Origin: Trinickia caryophylli
GTDB taxonomy: Bacteria; Pseudomonadota; Gammaproteobacteria; Burkholderiales; Burkholderiaceae
Length of the DNA: 64,000 nt
Assembly: GCF_034424545.1 (NCBI RefSeq)
Contig: NZ_CP139970.1
Location: forward strand, 3,224,001 to 3,288,000
Direction: 5' to 3'
Shown here: in pieces, positions 35,232 to 43,206 of the stretch
Position numbering within the stretch: position 1 is the first letter of the stretch
How the letters are laid out: every line of letters starts with the position of its first letter
Made by a program: the position numbers and the translations under genes
The notes under the pieces: model-generated
What the model was told of the DNA's origin: nothing
Database searches by the model: none
What the model saw: the letters and a program-made list of their open reading frames with translations, nothing else

Positions 35232-36293
35232 TCACGGCGTTTCGGTTGCCGTGTCGTCGTCCTCTTCGTACGCGCCCAGGCGGTTATAGAGCGTTTTGAG
35301 GCTTACGCCGAGCGCCTTGGCCGCGCGGCGCTTGTCGCCGCCGCAGTATTTGAGCGTGCCGAGAATGATCTGTCGTTGCGCTTCGGCCAATGGCGTGCCG
35401 ACCCAGATGCTCATCGCATCGCCCTGCGTCACGGCCTTTTTCGAGCGTGCCGCAAGCCGCGGGTGCTCGATCTCGACGGTTTTCTCCGCGAGGATGAAGG
35501 CGCGATAAACGCTATTCTTCAATTCCCGGACGTTGCCGGGCCAGGAATAAGTGCGCAGCGTTTCCTTCGCCCGCTTGCTGAACGTCTTGCTGGTGCCTTC
35601 CTGCGCGTTGAGTTCCGCGAGAAAGTGCAGCGCGAGCAGTTCGCGGTCGCCTTCGCGCTCGCGCAGCGGCGGCATGCGCAGCGGAAAAACGGCGAGCCGG
35701 TACATCAGATCTTCGCGCAGGCCGTTCTCGCGCACGGCCAACATCGGATCGCGGTTGGTGGCCGCCACGACGCGCACGTCGCTGCGCAAGAGTTCCGTGC
35801 CGCCGACGCGGTAGAACGTACCCGTCTCGAGCGCGCGCAGCAGCTTGACTTGCCGCACCGGCATCATTTCCGTAATTTCGTCGAGAAAGAGCGTGCCGCC
35901 GTTCGCATGCTCGAAATAGCCCGCGCGCCCCTGTACCGCGCCCGTGAAGCTGCCGCGCTCATGGCCGAAGAGTTCGGCCTCGAGGAGGTTGTCGGGGATC
36001 GCACCGCAGTTCACGGCCACGAAGGGACCGTCATGGCGCGCGCTGCGGTCGTGGATCGTGCGCGCCACGAGTTCTTTGCCGGTGCCCGATTCGCCGACGA
36101 TCAGCACCGTTGCGTCCGTCGACGCCACCCGCTCGATCTGCTCGTACAAATCGAGCATTGCCGGTGAAGAGCCGTACAGCAGGCCATACGACTCCAGCCC
36201 CGCCGTGTCGCGTGCGAGGCCCTTGCCGATTCGCTGTGCGCCGCCGCTGTCGCGGGCCGGCGCGGGAGTATCGAAATCGCTTGTCGCCGCCAT
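35232..36293 (-). CDS. Sigma-54 enhancer-binding protein without receiver domain
   Basis: AAA+ activator of 353 residues that remodels RNA polymerase-sigma-54. A short N-terminal part of about 35 residues carries no sensor domain. The AAA+ domain has Walker A GESGTGKE (67-74), the sigma-54 loop as GSFTGA (114-119) rather than GAFTGA, Walker [11 protein letters not shown] and the R-finger region. The Fis-type helix-turn-helix is at the C-terminus ([20 protein letters not shown]). It resembles the regulator at 36983 throughout. It would be controlled through its amount or a partner protein. The start at 36293 is the first ATG giving a compact protein; upstream in-frame extension has no family-like sequence. 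Confidence 0.88.
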   Translation of the reverse strand: MAATSDFDTPAPARDSGGAQRIGKGLARDTAGLESYGLLYGSSPAMLDLYEQIERVASTDATVLIVGESGTGKELVARTIHDRSARHDGPFVAVNCGAIPDNLLEAELFGHERGSFTGAVQGRAGYFEHANGGTLFLDEITEMMPVRQVKLLRALETGTFYRVGGTELLRSDVRVVAATNRDPMLAVRENGLREDLMYRLAVFPLRMPPLREREGDRELLALHFLAELNAQEGTSKTFSKRAKETLRTYSWPGNVRELKNSVYRAFILAEKTVEIEHPRLAARSKKAVTQGDAMSIWVGTPLAEAQRQIILGTLKYCGGDKRRAAKALGVSLKTLYNRLGAYEEDDDTATETP

Positions 36294-36422
36294 GTATCGC
36301 AATATGATTGATACGCCGGCCGCACATTCGAAGGCCGCTGCCGGCGATTCGTGGATAGGTTGGAAATCGTATTTAACCACGGGGACGCGTGCCTTGGCCC
36401 GCCGTATTCTCGATATGGCGGC

Positions 36423-36438
36423 TGGCACGAAATCTGCG
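36423..36438 (+). promoter_or_regulatory. Sigma-54 (-24/-12) promoter candidate
   Basis: TGGCACG, four bases, then CTGCG: the -24 GG and -12 GC are exactly 10 bases apart and the -24 half is a full consensus match (consensus TGGCACG-N4-TTGCA/T). It faces the small membrane-protein gene at 36565, about 125 bases downstream, and lies between two sigma-54 activator genes. Confidence 0.6.
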
Positions 36439-36564
36439 TGGTCGACTTTCTCGCCGCAGGGAACTCGCGGCCGTGGAATCGATCCGAACGGCATCCGGCT
36501 AAGAAAATGCCGGCACGGCGGTTCGCTCGCTTCGTTCACATCGACCAAATGCGAGGGGGAACAG

Positions 36565-36828
36565 ATGGCTCGTCCCAGAATCGGCATTTTCGGCGCGCTC
36601 GTCGCCGTTGGTGGCGTGCTTGCCTGGCGCTGGGCGCTCAAACATCGCGCGTCGCAGGCCCGGCTGGCCGGCGAGTTGAGCCGCTGGGAGGAAGAGGGCG
36701 GCGCGCTGGCCACCACGACGCAAACGGCGCCGGTCGGCTCTGGCCCCGAAGTCTCGCCGCATGCAGTGCCGAACGGCCACGCACACGTTGGCGGCACGCA
36801 CGACGCCTGGCATTTTCCGCATAGCTGA
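36565..36828 (+). CDS. Small hypothetical membrane protein
   Basis: Protein of 87 residues not assigned to a family. One N-terminal membrane segment ([20 protein letters not shown], about 6-25) is followed by a short charged helix and a Gly/Thr/His-rich tail. GAGGGGGA precedes the ATG, so the start is well supported. It is 155 bases before the NtrC-type regulator gene and behind the sigma-54 promoter candidate at 36423, so it may be cotranscribed with, or controlled by, that regulator. Confidence 0.65.
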   Translation: MARPRIGIFGALVAVGGVLAWRWALKHRASQARLAGELSRWEEEGGALATTTQTAPVGSGPEVSPHAVPNGHAHVGGTHDAWHFPHS

Positions 36829-36982
36829 GAGGCCCGATCCAGGCGGTGCGCGGCTGCGGACCTTGCGGCCTCGCTGCCCGGGCGGGCAACATAGGGGCGC
36901 CATGAGGCGCCGCGCGATGGCGGCGCGCAGGGGCTATCCGCGCGCTTCTTTTCGAATCCCAACTCACTCGATCACGAACCCG

Positions 36983-38392
36983 ATGCCACATGTGCTGATT
37001 GTCGACGACGACCCCGAGACGCGCGAAGCGCTCGTCTCGATCATTGCCGAGGACGGCCTTACGACGGCCACGGCCGGCGACCTGCGCGAAGCCAGAATTC
37101 AGCTCGTGCGCCAAACGCCCGACGTGGTGTTCACCGATCTGCAACTGCCCGATGGCAGCGGCGTCGATTTGTTCGAGGATCTCGACCCGCGCTCGGGCGT
37201 CGAGATCGTCGTCATCACCGGCCACGCAACGGTGGAGTCGGCGGTGACCGCGCTCAAAATGGGCGCCTCCGACTACCTCGTCAAGCCGATCAACATGCAG
37301 CGCGTGAAGGCAGTGCTCGACCGGCTGCCGCGTGCTGGCGATCTGAAGGCGCAGATCGGCACGCTGCGAGGCGAATTGCGCCGCATGGGCCGCTTCGGTT
37401 TCATGCTCGGCAACTCGCCGGCCATGCAATCCGTCTACGACCAGATCAGCCGCGTCGCGCCGACCGCCGCATCGGTGCTGCTCGTCGGCGAATCGGGCAC
37501 GGGCAAGGAGGTCGCCGCGCAGACGATTCACGAACTCAGCCTGCGGCGCAAACACCCGTTTCTCGCCGTCAACTGCGGGGCCATTTCGCCGAATCTGATC
37601 GAATCGGAGATGTTCGGCCACGAGCGCGGCTCGTTCACGGGTGCCGACCGCCAGCACAAGGGCTACTTCGAACGCGCGAGCGGGGGCACCATCTTTCTCG
37701 ACGAGATCACCGAGATGCCGGCCGAACTTCAGGTCAAATTCCTGCGCGTGCTCGAAACCGGCATGTTCATGCGTTTGGGCACGACCAAGGAAATCGAGAC
37801 GGACGTACGCGTCATTGCGGCGACGAACCGCGACCCCGAGGAGGCGGTGCTCGAAGGCAAGCTGCGCCTCGATCTCTATCACCGTCTCAACGTGTTCCCG
37901 ATCAGCCTGCCGCCGCTGCGCGAGCGCGGCAACGATGTCTGGCTGCTCGCCCAGGCCTTTCTCGACGAGCACAACGAACGCAGTGGTGCGCACAAGCAGT
38001 TTCCACCCGCCGCCAAGGAAATGATGCTGTCGTACCCGTGGCCGGGCAACGTGCGCGAGCTCAAGAACTACGTGCAGCGTGCCTATATCATGGCGGGCGC
38101 CGACTCGGACACGACCGCCGCCGTGCCGCTGCAGATTTCGTTGTCGAAGCCGTCGACGGGCACCGCCGTCACCATCCCGTTCGGGACCTCGCTGGCCGTC
38201 GCCGATCGCCAATTGATACTCGCCACACTCGAACAGTGCGGCGGCGTGAAAACACGCGCGGCCGAGATTCTCGGCATCAGCCTGAAGACGCTCTATAACC
38301 GGCTGGTCGAGTACAACGACGACGGTCATAAGCCGACGGCGGGCGAGCCCGATTCGGCCGGCGAGACAGGCGAGCCGGCTGCCGGCAATTGA
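36983..38392 (+). CDS. NtrC-type sigma-54 response regulator
   Basis: Regulator of 469 residues. The receiver domain (1-118) has phospho-acceptor Asp52 (VVFTDLQLPDG) and switch Lys in VKPIN. The AAA+ domain has Walker A GESGTGKE (169-176) and the sigma-54 contact loop as GSFTGA (216-221). A C-terminal Fis-type helix-turn-helix ([19 protein letters not shown]) binds DNA. No histidine kinase gene is adjacent, so the phosphodonor is encoded elsewhere. The AAA+ and DNA-binding parts are closely similar to the receiver-less activator at 35232. Confidence 0.92.
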   Translation: MPHVLIVDDDPETREALVSIIAEDGLTTATAGDLREARIQLVRQTPDVVFTDLQLPDGSGVDLFEDLDPRSGVEIVVITGHATVESAVTALKMGASDYLVKPINMQRVKAVLDRLPRAGDLKAQIGTLRGELRRMGRFGFMLGNSPAMQSVYDQISRVAPTAASVLLVGESGTGKEVAAQTIHELSLRRKHPFLAVNCGAISPNLIESEMFGHERGSFTGADRQHKGYFERASGGTIFLDEITEMPAELQVKFLRVLETGMFMRLGTTKEIETDVRVIAATNRDPEEAVLEGKLRLDLYHRLNVFPISLPPLRERGNDVWLLAQAFLDEHNERSGAHKQFPPAAKEMMLSYPWPGNVRELKNYVQRAYIMAGADSDTTAAVPLQISLSKPSTGTAVTIPFGTSLAVADRQLILATLEQCGGVKTRAAEILGISLKTLYNRLVEYNDDGHKPTAGEPDSAGETGEPAAGN

Positions 38393-38489
38393 CGCGCGCG
38401 CCGGCCGGAACGTCTGGGCAGGCGCCGGTGGGCAGACCTATTGCTCGTGATGTCGGCATGAATCGATCGAAAGAAAGGGGACATCCGCG

Positions 38490-38759
38490 ATGCACGAACC
38501 GATGAACGAGCCGACACGCGGTGTGGCGGTCCCCGCCGGGATCGCCGCTGCAGGCGTTATTCGCGCTCATATGCCCGAACCCGATCCGCCCGGGCCGCCG
38601 CCGACGAAGGAGCCGCCAGGGCCGCACCCGGAACCGGAGCGCGATCCGCCCGAACCGCCAATGCCGCCTATCGGCGACCCGCCGCCTGTTCCTCCGGATA
38701 TGCCGCAGGCACACCCTACTCGTCGGGCGAATGCGGCAATGTATGGGTTACAAAGCTGA
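38490..38759 (+). CDS. Small proline-rich hypothetical protein
   Basis: Open frame of 89 residues with a purine-rich ribosome site (GAAAGGGG) before the ATG. About a third of the residues are Pro, with Glu and Asp, in repeats of the PEPDPPGPPP type (about 29-72). It has no signal peptide. Such short Pro/Glu-rich proteins occur in Burkholderiales genomes without known role. Codon use in a GC-rich genome can produce Pro-rich chance frames, so the call is moderate. Confidence 0.5.
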   Translation: MHEPMNEPTRGVAVPAGIAAAGVIRAHMPEPDPPGPPPTKEPPGPHPEPERDPPEPPMPPIGDPPPVPPDMPQAHPTRRANAAMYGLQS

Positions 38760-38862
38760 CGCAATAGTTACCGCGAAAAATCCCGCTGCGCGTCCTAGAC
38801 TGAATGATTGACAGCGTCGGGCCCGTTTCCCAGGACTGACGCGTTCCATTCGGAGGCCCTCG

Positions 38863-39072
38863 ATGAGACACCCTGCGTTGCGGCGCTCAGCCCGCCATGC
38901 CTCCAAGCGCGAGGCGAAGAACCCTGCCGTGCCGAATCCGCCGCCTCATGACCCTTCCGCACAGAACCGCGTGGCTCCGAACGCCCCGCCCGACGGCGAG
39001 TACAACCAGGGCGGCGCGCGACCCGAAGGCCTCGACTATCAACGCGATCTCGGCGCCGAGCAGGACGCCTGA
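38863..39072 (+). CDS. Small hydrophilic hypothetical protein
   Basis: Open frame of 69 residues with GGAGG 5 bases before the ATG. It is basic at the N-terminus, rich in Pro/Asn in the middle (NPPPHDPSAQNRVAPNAPP) and acidic at the end (QRDLGAEQDA), with no membrane segment. Composition suggests a disordered protein. It lies between the Pro-rich frame and otsA, and could be a stress-type gene like its neighbour; no function is assigned. Confidence 0.5.
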   Translation: MRHPALRRSARHASKREAKNPAVPNPPPHDPSAQNRVAPNAPPDGEYNQGGARPEGLDYQRDLGAEQDA

Positions 39073-39266
39073 TCGATAGGATGCCTAACTGATTTCATTG
39101 CGGCATCCTCGCGATGCGGCAACGGCTGTCCGGGGAACGAGCGTGTGCATCGTCCCGGCGCGCGCATCGGATGCGCGCGGGCGGCACACGACTTGCATTC
39201 CATGAAACCGGCGCGGTAACCAGCCGTCGCCATGCGAGTCAGCCACTTCGAAGAGGTCAAGCCGCA

Positions 39267-40754
39267 ATGAGCAGACTAATCGTCGTATCGAACCGCGTCG
39301 CGCCGACGCAGGAGGGCCGGCCCGCCGCCGGTGGACTGGCCATCGGCGTGCTCGACGCGTTGAGGGAAACGGGGGGACTCTGGTTCGGATGGAGCGGCGA
39401 AATCGTCAATCAGAGCGAAGCCCCGTCGGTCGACCGGCAGGGCAACGTCACGTACGTGACGGTAGGGCTCACGCGCCGCGATTACGATCAGTACTACCGA
39501 GGGTTTTCGAACGCCACGCTGTGGCCCGCCTTTCATTACCGCACCGATCTCGCGCGCTACGACCGACAGGAATACGCGGGCTATCTGCGCGTGAACGCAT
39601 CGTTCGCGAAGCAATTGAAGACGTTCATCGAGCCCGGCGACATCATCTGGGTGCACGACTATCACCTGCTGCCGTTTGCGCGCGCATTGCGCGATCTCGG
39701 CGTGACCAATCCGATCGGATTCTTTCTGCACATTCCGTTCCCCGTCGCTGAAATGCTGCGTACGGTGCCGCCACACGACGATCTCGTGCGCAGCATGTGC
39801 AGCTACGACGTCGTCGGTTTTCAAACGCAGGCGGATCGCCAAGCCTTCGTCGACTATATCGAGCGTGGCGGGTTCGGTACCACGAGCGACGAAGGCGTCA
39901 TGCACGCGTTCGGCCGCATGCTTAAAGTCGGTGCCTATCCGATCGGCATCTATCCCGATGCCGTGGCGAAAGCAGCCGAGCAGTACGGCGACCGCAAGCC
40001 CGTGCTGGCACTGCGCGATGCGATGCGCGAACGGCGGCTGATCATGAGCGTGGACCGGCTCGATTATTCGAAAGGGCTGGTGGAGCGCTTCGACGCGTTC
40101 GAGCGCTTTCTCGCCGACGCGCCGCAATGGCACGGCAAAGTCTCGCTCGTGCAGATCGCACCGCCGACCCGCTCGGACGTGCAGACCTACCAACGGATCA
40201 GGCAGACGCTCGAGGGCGAGGCTGGCCGCGTCAACGGCCGCTTTGCTCAACTCGATTGGACGCCGATCCAATATCTCAACCGCAAGTACGAGCGCAATCT
40301 GCTGATGGCACTCTTCCGGCTCGCGCACGTCGGCTTTGTCACGCCGCTGCGCGACGGCATGAACCTCGTCGCCAAGGAATACGTCGCCTCGCAGAACCCC
40401 GACGATCCAGGCGTGCTCGTCCTCTCGCAGTTCGCTGGCGCGGCCGACGAAATGCCCGGCGCCCTCATCGTCGATCCGTTCGACGTCGCCCAGATGGCGG
40501 AAGCCTTGGGGCGCGCGCTCGCCATGCCGCTCGCGGAGCGCAGGGCGCGTTACGCCGACATGATGGCGCGCTTGCAGGCCAACGACCTCTCGGCGTGGCG
40601 CGATGCGTTCATCACGGACCTGCGCGGCGTGGCCACCGCTGCGTCGGTCACCCGCAAGGCCGTCGAACTGGCCGATCTCGCTCGCCTCGACATGCAGATG
40701 CCGTTTCGCCGCATCGACTTCGAACGCTCCGCGCGGGTGGTCCATCGCTCCTGA
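39267..40754 (+). CDS. otsA: Alpha,alpha-trehalose-phosphate synthase (UDP-forming)
   Basis: Cytoplasmic GT20 enzyme of 495 residues that joins glucose from UDP-glucose to glucose-6-phosphate, the first step of trehalose synthesis for osmotic and desiccation protection. Family motifs are SNRVAPTQEGRPAAGGLAIGV at the N-terminus, WVHDYHLLPFA, VDRLDYSKGL, and the nucleotide-sugar region RDGMNLVAKEYVASQ. No otsB phosphatase gene is next to it in this window, so the phosphatase is elsewhere. Confidence 0.95.
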   Translation: MSRLIVVSNRVAPTQEGRPAAGGLAIGVLDALRETGGLWFGWSGEIVNQSEAPSVDRQGNVTYVTVGLTRRDYDQYYRGFSNATLWPAFHYRTDLARYDRQEYAGYLRVNASFAKQLKTFIEPGDIIWVHDYHLLPFARALRDLGVTNPIGFFLHIPFPVAEMLRTVPPHDDLVRSMCSYDVVGFQTQADRQAFVDYIERGGFGTTSDEGVMHAFGRMLKVGAYPIGIYPDAVAKAAEQYGDRKPVLALRDAMRERRLIMSVDRLDYSKGLVERFDAFERFLADAPQWHGKVSLVQIAPPTRSDVQTYQRIRQTLEGEAGRVNGRFAQLDWTPIQYLNRKYERNLLMALFRLAHVGFVTPLRDGMNLVAKEYVASQNPDDPGVLVLSQFAGAADEMPGALIVDPFDVAQMAEALGRALAMPLAERRARYADMMARLQANDLSAWRDAFITDLRGVATAASVTRKAVELADLARLDMQMPFRRIDFERSARVVHRS

Positions 40755-40847
40755 TCGCGCGCTTCTGATTGCGCGCTTCGGATTGTGTTATCCGGCCGGT
40801 CCGCCCGGCGAGCGTGCGTGCCGCCGGGCGTGACGCTCAGCCCATGC

Positions 40848-42344
40848 TCAGCCCTGCCGGCGCAACTGCGCGGGCGGAAGTTTCAGCAGGTTGCGGTACT
40901 TGGCTACCGTTCGCCGCGCCACGATCATCCCTTCCTGAGTCAACATCTTGGCGAGCGTGACATCCGAGAGCGGATTGCGCGGATCTTCCTGTTCGATCAT
41001 TTCCTTGATCAACGCACGCACGGCCGCGGCCGAGCAGCGCCCGCCCGTTTCGGTGGCGAGCTCGCGTGGGAAAAAATGGCGGAACTCGAAGATGCCGCGC
41101 GGCGTAGCCATGTACTTGTTACTCGACGCACGCGAGACGGTGGACTCATGCAGGCCGAGTTCTTCGGCCAGCTTGCTCAGCACGAGCGGCTTGAGCGCGA
41201 TCTCGCCGTAATCGAAAAACGCTTTCTGGTACGAAACGATGCATTGCGCGACGCGCTGGATCGTGGCGAACCGCTGCTCCGCATTGCGCAGGAGCCAGCG
41301 CGCTTCCTGCAACTGCTGCGCGAGTGGCGTGCCGCCCGTGCCGCCCGATTGGGCGAAGAGCTCGGCATAGACGCGATGAATCCTTGCACGCGGCAGCACC
41401 GCCGGATTGATGGTGGCCACCCACTTGTTCGTCACGCGGCGCACGATCACGTCCGGGATGACGTAGTTGTCGTCCGTGCGTGCATAGTACTCGCCCGGCT
41501 TCGGATCGAGCCGGCGCACGAGCGAGCAGGCCCGCCGTAGTTCCTCGGCCGAGCAGTTCAGCTGTTTTTGCAGCTCCGCATGCTCGCGTCGCGCCAGGCG
41601 CTCGAGATGGTGCTCGACGAGTTCGCGCGCGACGGCGCGACCCGGCGTGTCGGACGGCAGCGCGTCGAGTTGCAGGCTCAGGCATTCGGACAGCGAGCGT
41701 GCGCCGACTCCGGGACGATCGAGCGTCTGCACGAGCCGCAGCGCGACTCTCAGTTCCTCTTCGGTAAGCGGTGGGTCGGCTTCGAACGCCTCGGCGAGAT
41801 CCACGAGCGGCTCGCGCAGATAGCCATCGTCATCGAGCGCTTCGATGACGACCTGCGCCGCAGCGCGATCGCGCTCATTGAGCGGATAGAGATGAAGCAG
41901 ATTGTGGAGATGCTCGTGCATCGTCGGCTGCGCGTGAGCCCATGCGCCGGGATCCACGTCGTCCGTATCGCCCGCGTGGCGCGACGACGCCCGCTGGCCC
42001 CAGTCCTGAGCGAAATCTCCGCTTCCATCTTCGGCTGCTGTCGCCGTGCTCGTCTCGTTCGCTGCGAGCCCGTCCAAGGTATCGGGCGTTTCAGCGGCAG
42101 CGGGTGGTTCGCTCACGGACGTCGTGCCGTCGAGCGGCGCGTGGATATCGCTTGTCGGGTGAGGGCCTGCTTCGCCGTCTTCGGTCAGCGGCTCGTCGTA
42201 CTCGAGAAAAGGATTGGAGTCGAGCGCCTGCCGCAGCTCGCGCTGAAATTCCAGCGACGACAACTGCAGCAGCCGCACCGATTGTTGCAGGCGCGGAGTC
42301 AGCGCGACGTGTTGCTTGCTGCGCAGCTCGAGAGTCGGTGGCAT
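40848..42344 (-). CDS. rpoN: RNA polymerase sigma-54 factor
   Basis: Alternative sigma factor of 498 residues that directs RNA polymerase to -24/-12 promoters and needs AAA+ activators. Region I has the Gln/Leu-rich start (LELRSKQHVALTPRLQQSVRLLQ), region II is acidic, and the C-terminal RpoN box ARRTVAKYR is at 476-484. The ATG at 42344 gives MPPTLELRSKQH. The usual neighbours of the main beta-proteobacterial rpoN (lptB upstream; hpf, ptsN downstream) are missing, so this may be a second copy. Two sigma-54 activators are within 13 kb. Confidence 0.95.
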   Translation of the reverse strand: MPPTLELRSKQHVALTPRLQQSVRLLQLSSLEFQRELRQALDSNPFLEYDEPLTEDGEAGPHPTSDIHAPLDGTTSVSEPPAAAETPDTLDGLAANETSTATAAEDGSGDFAQDWGQRASSRHAGDTDDVDPGAWAHAQPTMHEHLHNLLHLYPLNERDRAAAQVVIEALDDDGYLREPLVDLAEAFEADPPLTEEELRVALRLVQTLDRPGVGARSLSECLSLQLDALPSDTPGRAVARELVEHHLERLARREHAELQKQLNCSAEELRRACSLVRRLDPKPGEYYARTDDNYVIPDVIVRRVTNKWVATINPAVLPRARIHRVYAELFAQSGGTGGTPLAQQLQEARWLLRNAEQRFATIQRVAQCIVSYQKAFFDYGEIALKPLVLSKLAEELGLHESTVSRASSNKYMATPRGIFEFRHFFPRELATETGGRCSAAAVRALIKEMIEQEDPRNPLSDVTLAKMLTQEGMIVARRTVAKYRNLLKLPPAQLRRQG

Positions 42345-42769
42345 GGTCGATGTCCCTCGGTGAGTGGGGAAGGTCCTGTGACCGAAAGCAACGGCCATAC
42401 CATCTGGCGCAGATCGCCTCGCAGTGCACTATGCGTGCCACGCAACGCCTCCCGGGAGAGGCCCGAACCGCGCATGTTTTACAGCCGGCGTGCAAAAAGC
42501 GCGCCGGGTCGTGCCCAATCGGGCTGCCCGATCGGCAGGGGGCGTGCGTCTTTCAAGGCGAGCGGTCTGCGCGAGCGGCCTACCTCGGCGCGGCGGCGAA
42601 TGCGCGCCCGGCATGCGGCTTGCGCGACGGCTCGTGCACTCGCGCGGGGCCGCTGCGCTATATCGCCGGCGCAGCGGCCGTCGCTGCCATCCGTTCAGCT
42701 TGCGCCGGCCCGCGACGACCCCGCGGTGCAAGAGCCGGTATGACTTTCCATCTTTGAGCAGGAGGAACC
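42345..42769. other. Divergent gap between rpoN and the BON-domain gene
   Basis: This 425-bp region has no gene that I can support. Its only notable element is a -24/-12-like site at 42609-42623 pointing to the BON-domain gene. The rest is GC-rich without clear promoters. Confidence 0.45.
42609..42623 (+). promoter_or_regulatory. Weak sigma-54 promoter candidate upstream of BON-domain gene
   Basis: CGGCATG, four bases, TTGC, with GG and GC exactly 10 apart. The -12 half is perfect; the -24 half has two mismatches. In DNA this GC-rich such matches can occur by chance. Confidence 0.3.
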
Positions 42770-43144
42770 GTGAACACGCTCCGTGTACTCAAAATCGCAG
42801 CGACCGCCGCCTCGCTATCCGTGTGTCTGAGCGCCGCGGCGCAGACGGGTGCGCCGCCCGCCTCGACCACGGCCGATACGGCGCCGGCCGCATCGTCCGA
42901 ATCGCTCGGCCAGCACATCAGCGACAGCACCATCACCGCGAAGGCCAAAGCGCAGTTGATCGCCGCCAAGGATCTGAAGGCGTCGCGCGTGCATGTGAAG
43001 ACGCGCCGCGGCGTCGTTTCGCTGACCGGCAGCGTGCCGAGCGCCGCCGACAAAACGCGCGCGCAGCAAATTGTCGAAGGCATATCCGGCGTGCGCTCCG
43101 TCAACAATCATCTGAAAGTGACCGAAGCCGGCGCAAGCGAATGA
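42770..43144 (+). CDS. BON domain periplasmic protein (OsmY-like)
   Basis: Exported protein of 124 residues. It starts at a GTG with GGAGGA just upstream. A signal peptide (ATAASLSVCLSAAAQ) precedes a Ala/Thr-rich linker and one BON domain (about 50-118: DSTITAKAKAQLIAAKDLKASRVHVKTRRGVVSLTGSV and GVRSVNNHLKV). BON proteins bind phospholipids and protect the envelope in osmotic or other stress. It is divergent from rpoN. Confidence 0.9.
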   Translation: MNTLRVLKIAATAASLSVCLSAAAQTGAPPASTTADTAPAASSESLGQHISDSTITAKAKAQLIAAKDLKASRVHVKTRRGVVSLTGSVPSAADKTRAQQIVEGISGVRSVNNHLKVTEAGASE

Positions 43145-43171
43145 CCGCTCGCCGGTGCGCCTTGGGGCGCG

Positions 43172-43206
43172 GCGTCAGCGGCGTCAGTGGCGTCAGTGGC
43201 GTCAGG
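43172..43206. repeat. 9-bp tandem repeat at the MFS stop codon
   Basis: GCGTCAGYG is repeated about four times (43172, 43181, 43190, 43199). The last copy carries the stop codon of the convergent MFS gene (TCA at 43202-43204 on the plus strand), so copy changes affect mostly the 3' non-coding side. Confidence 0.7.
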
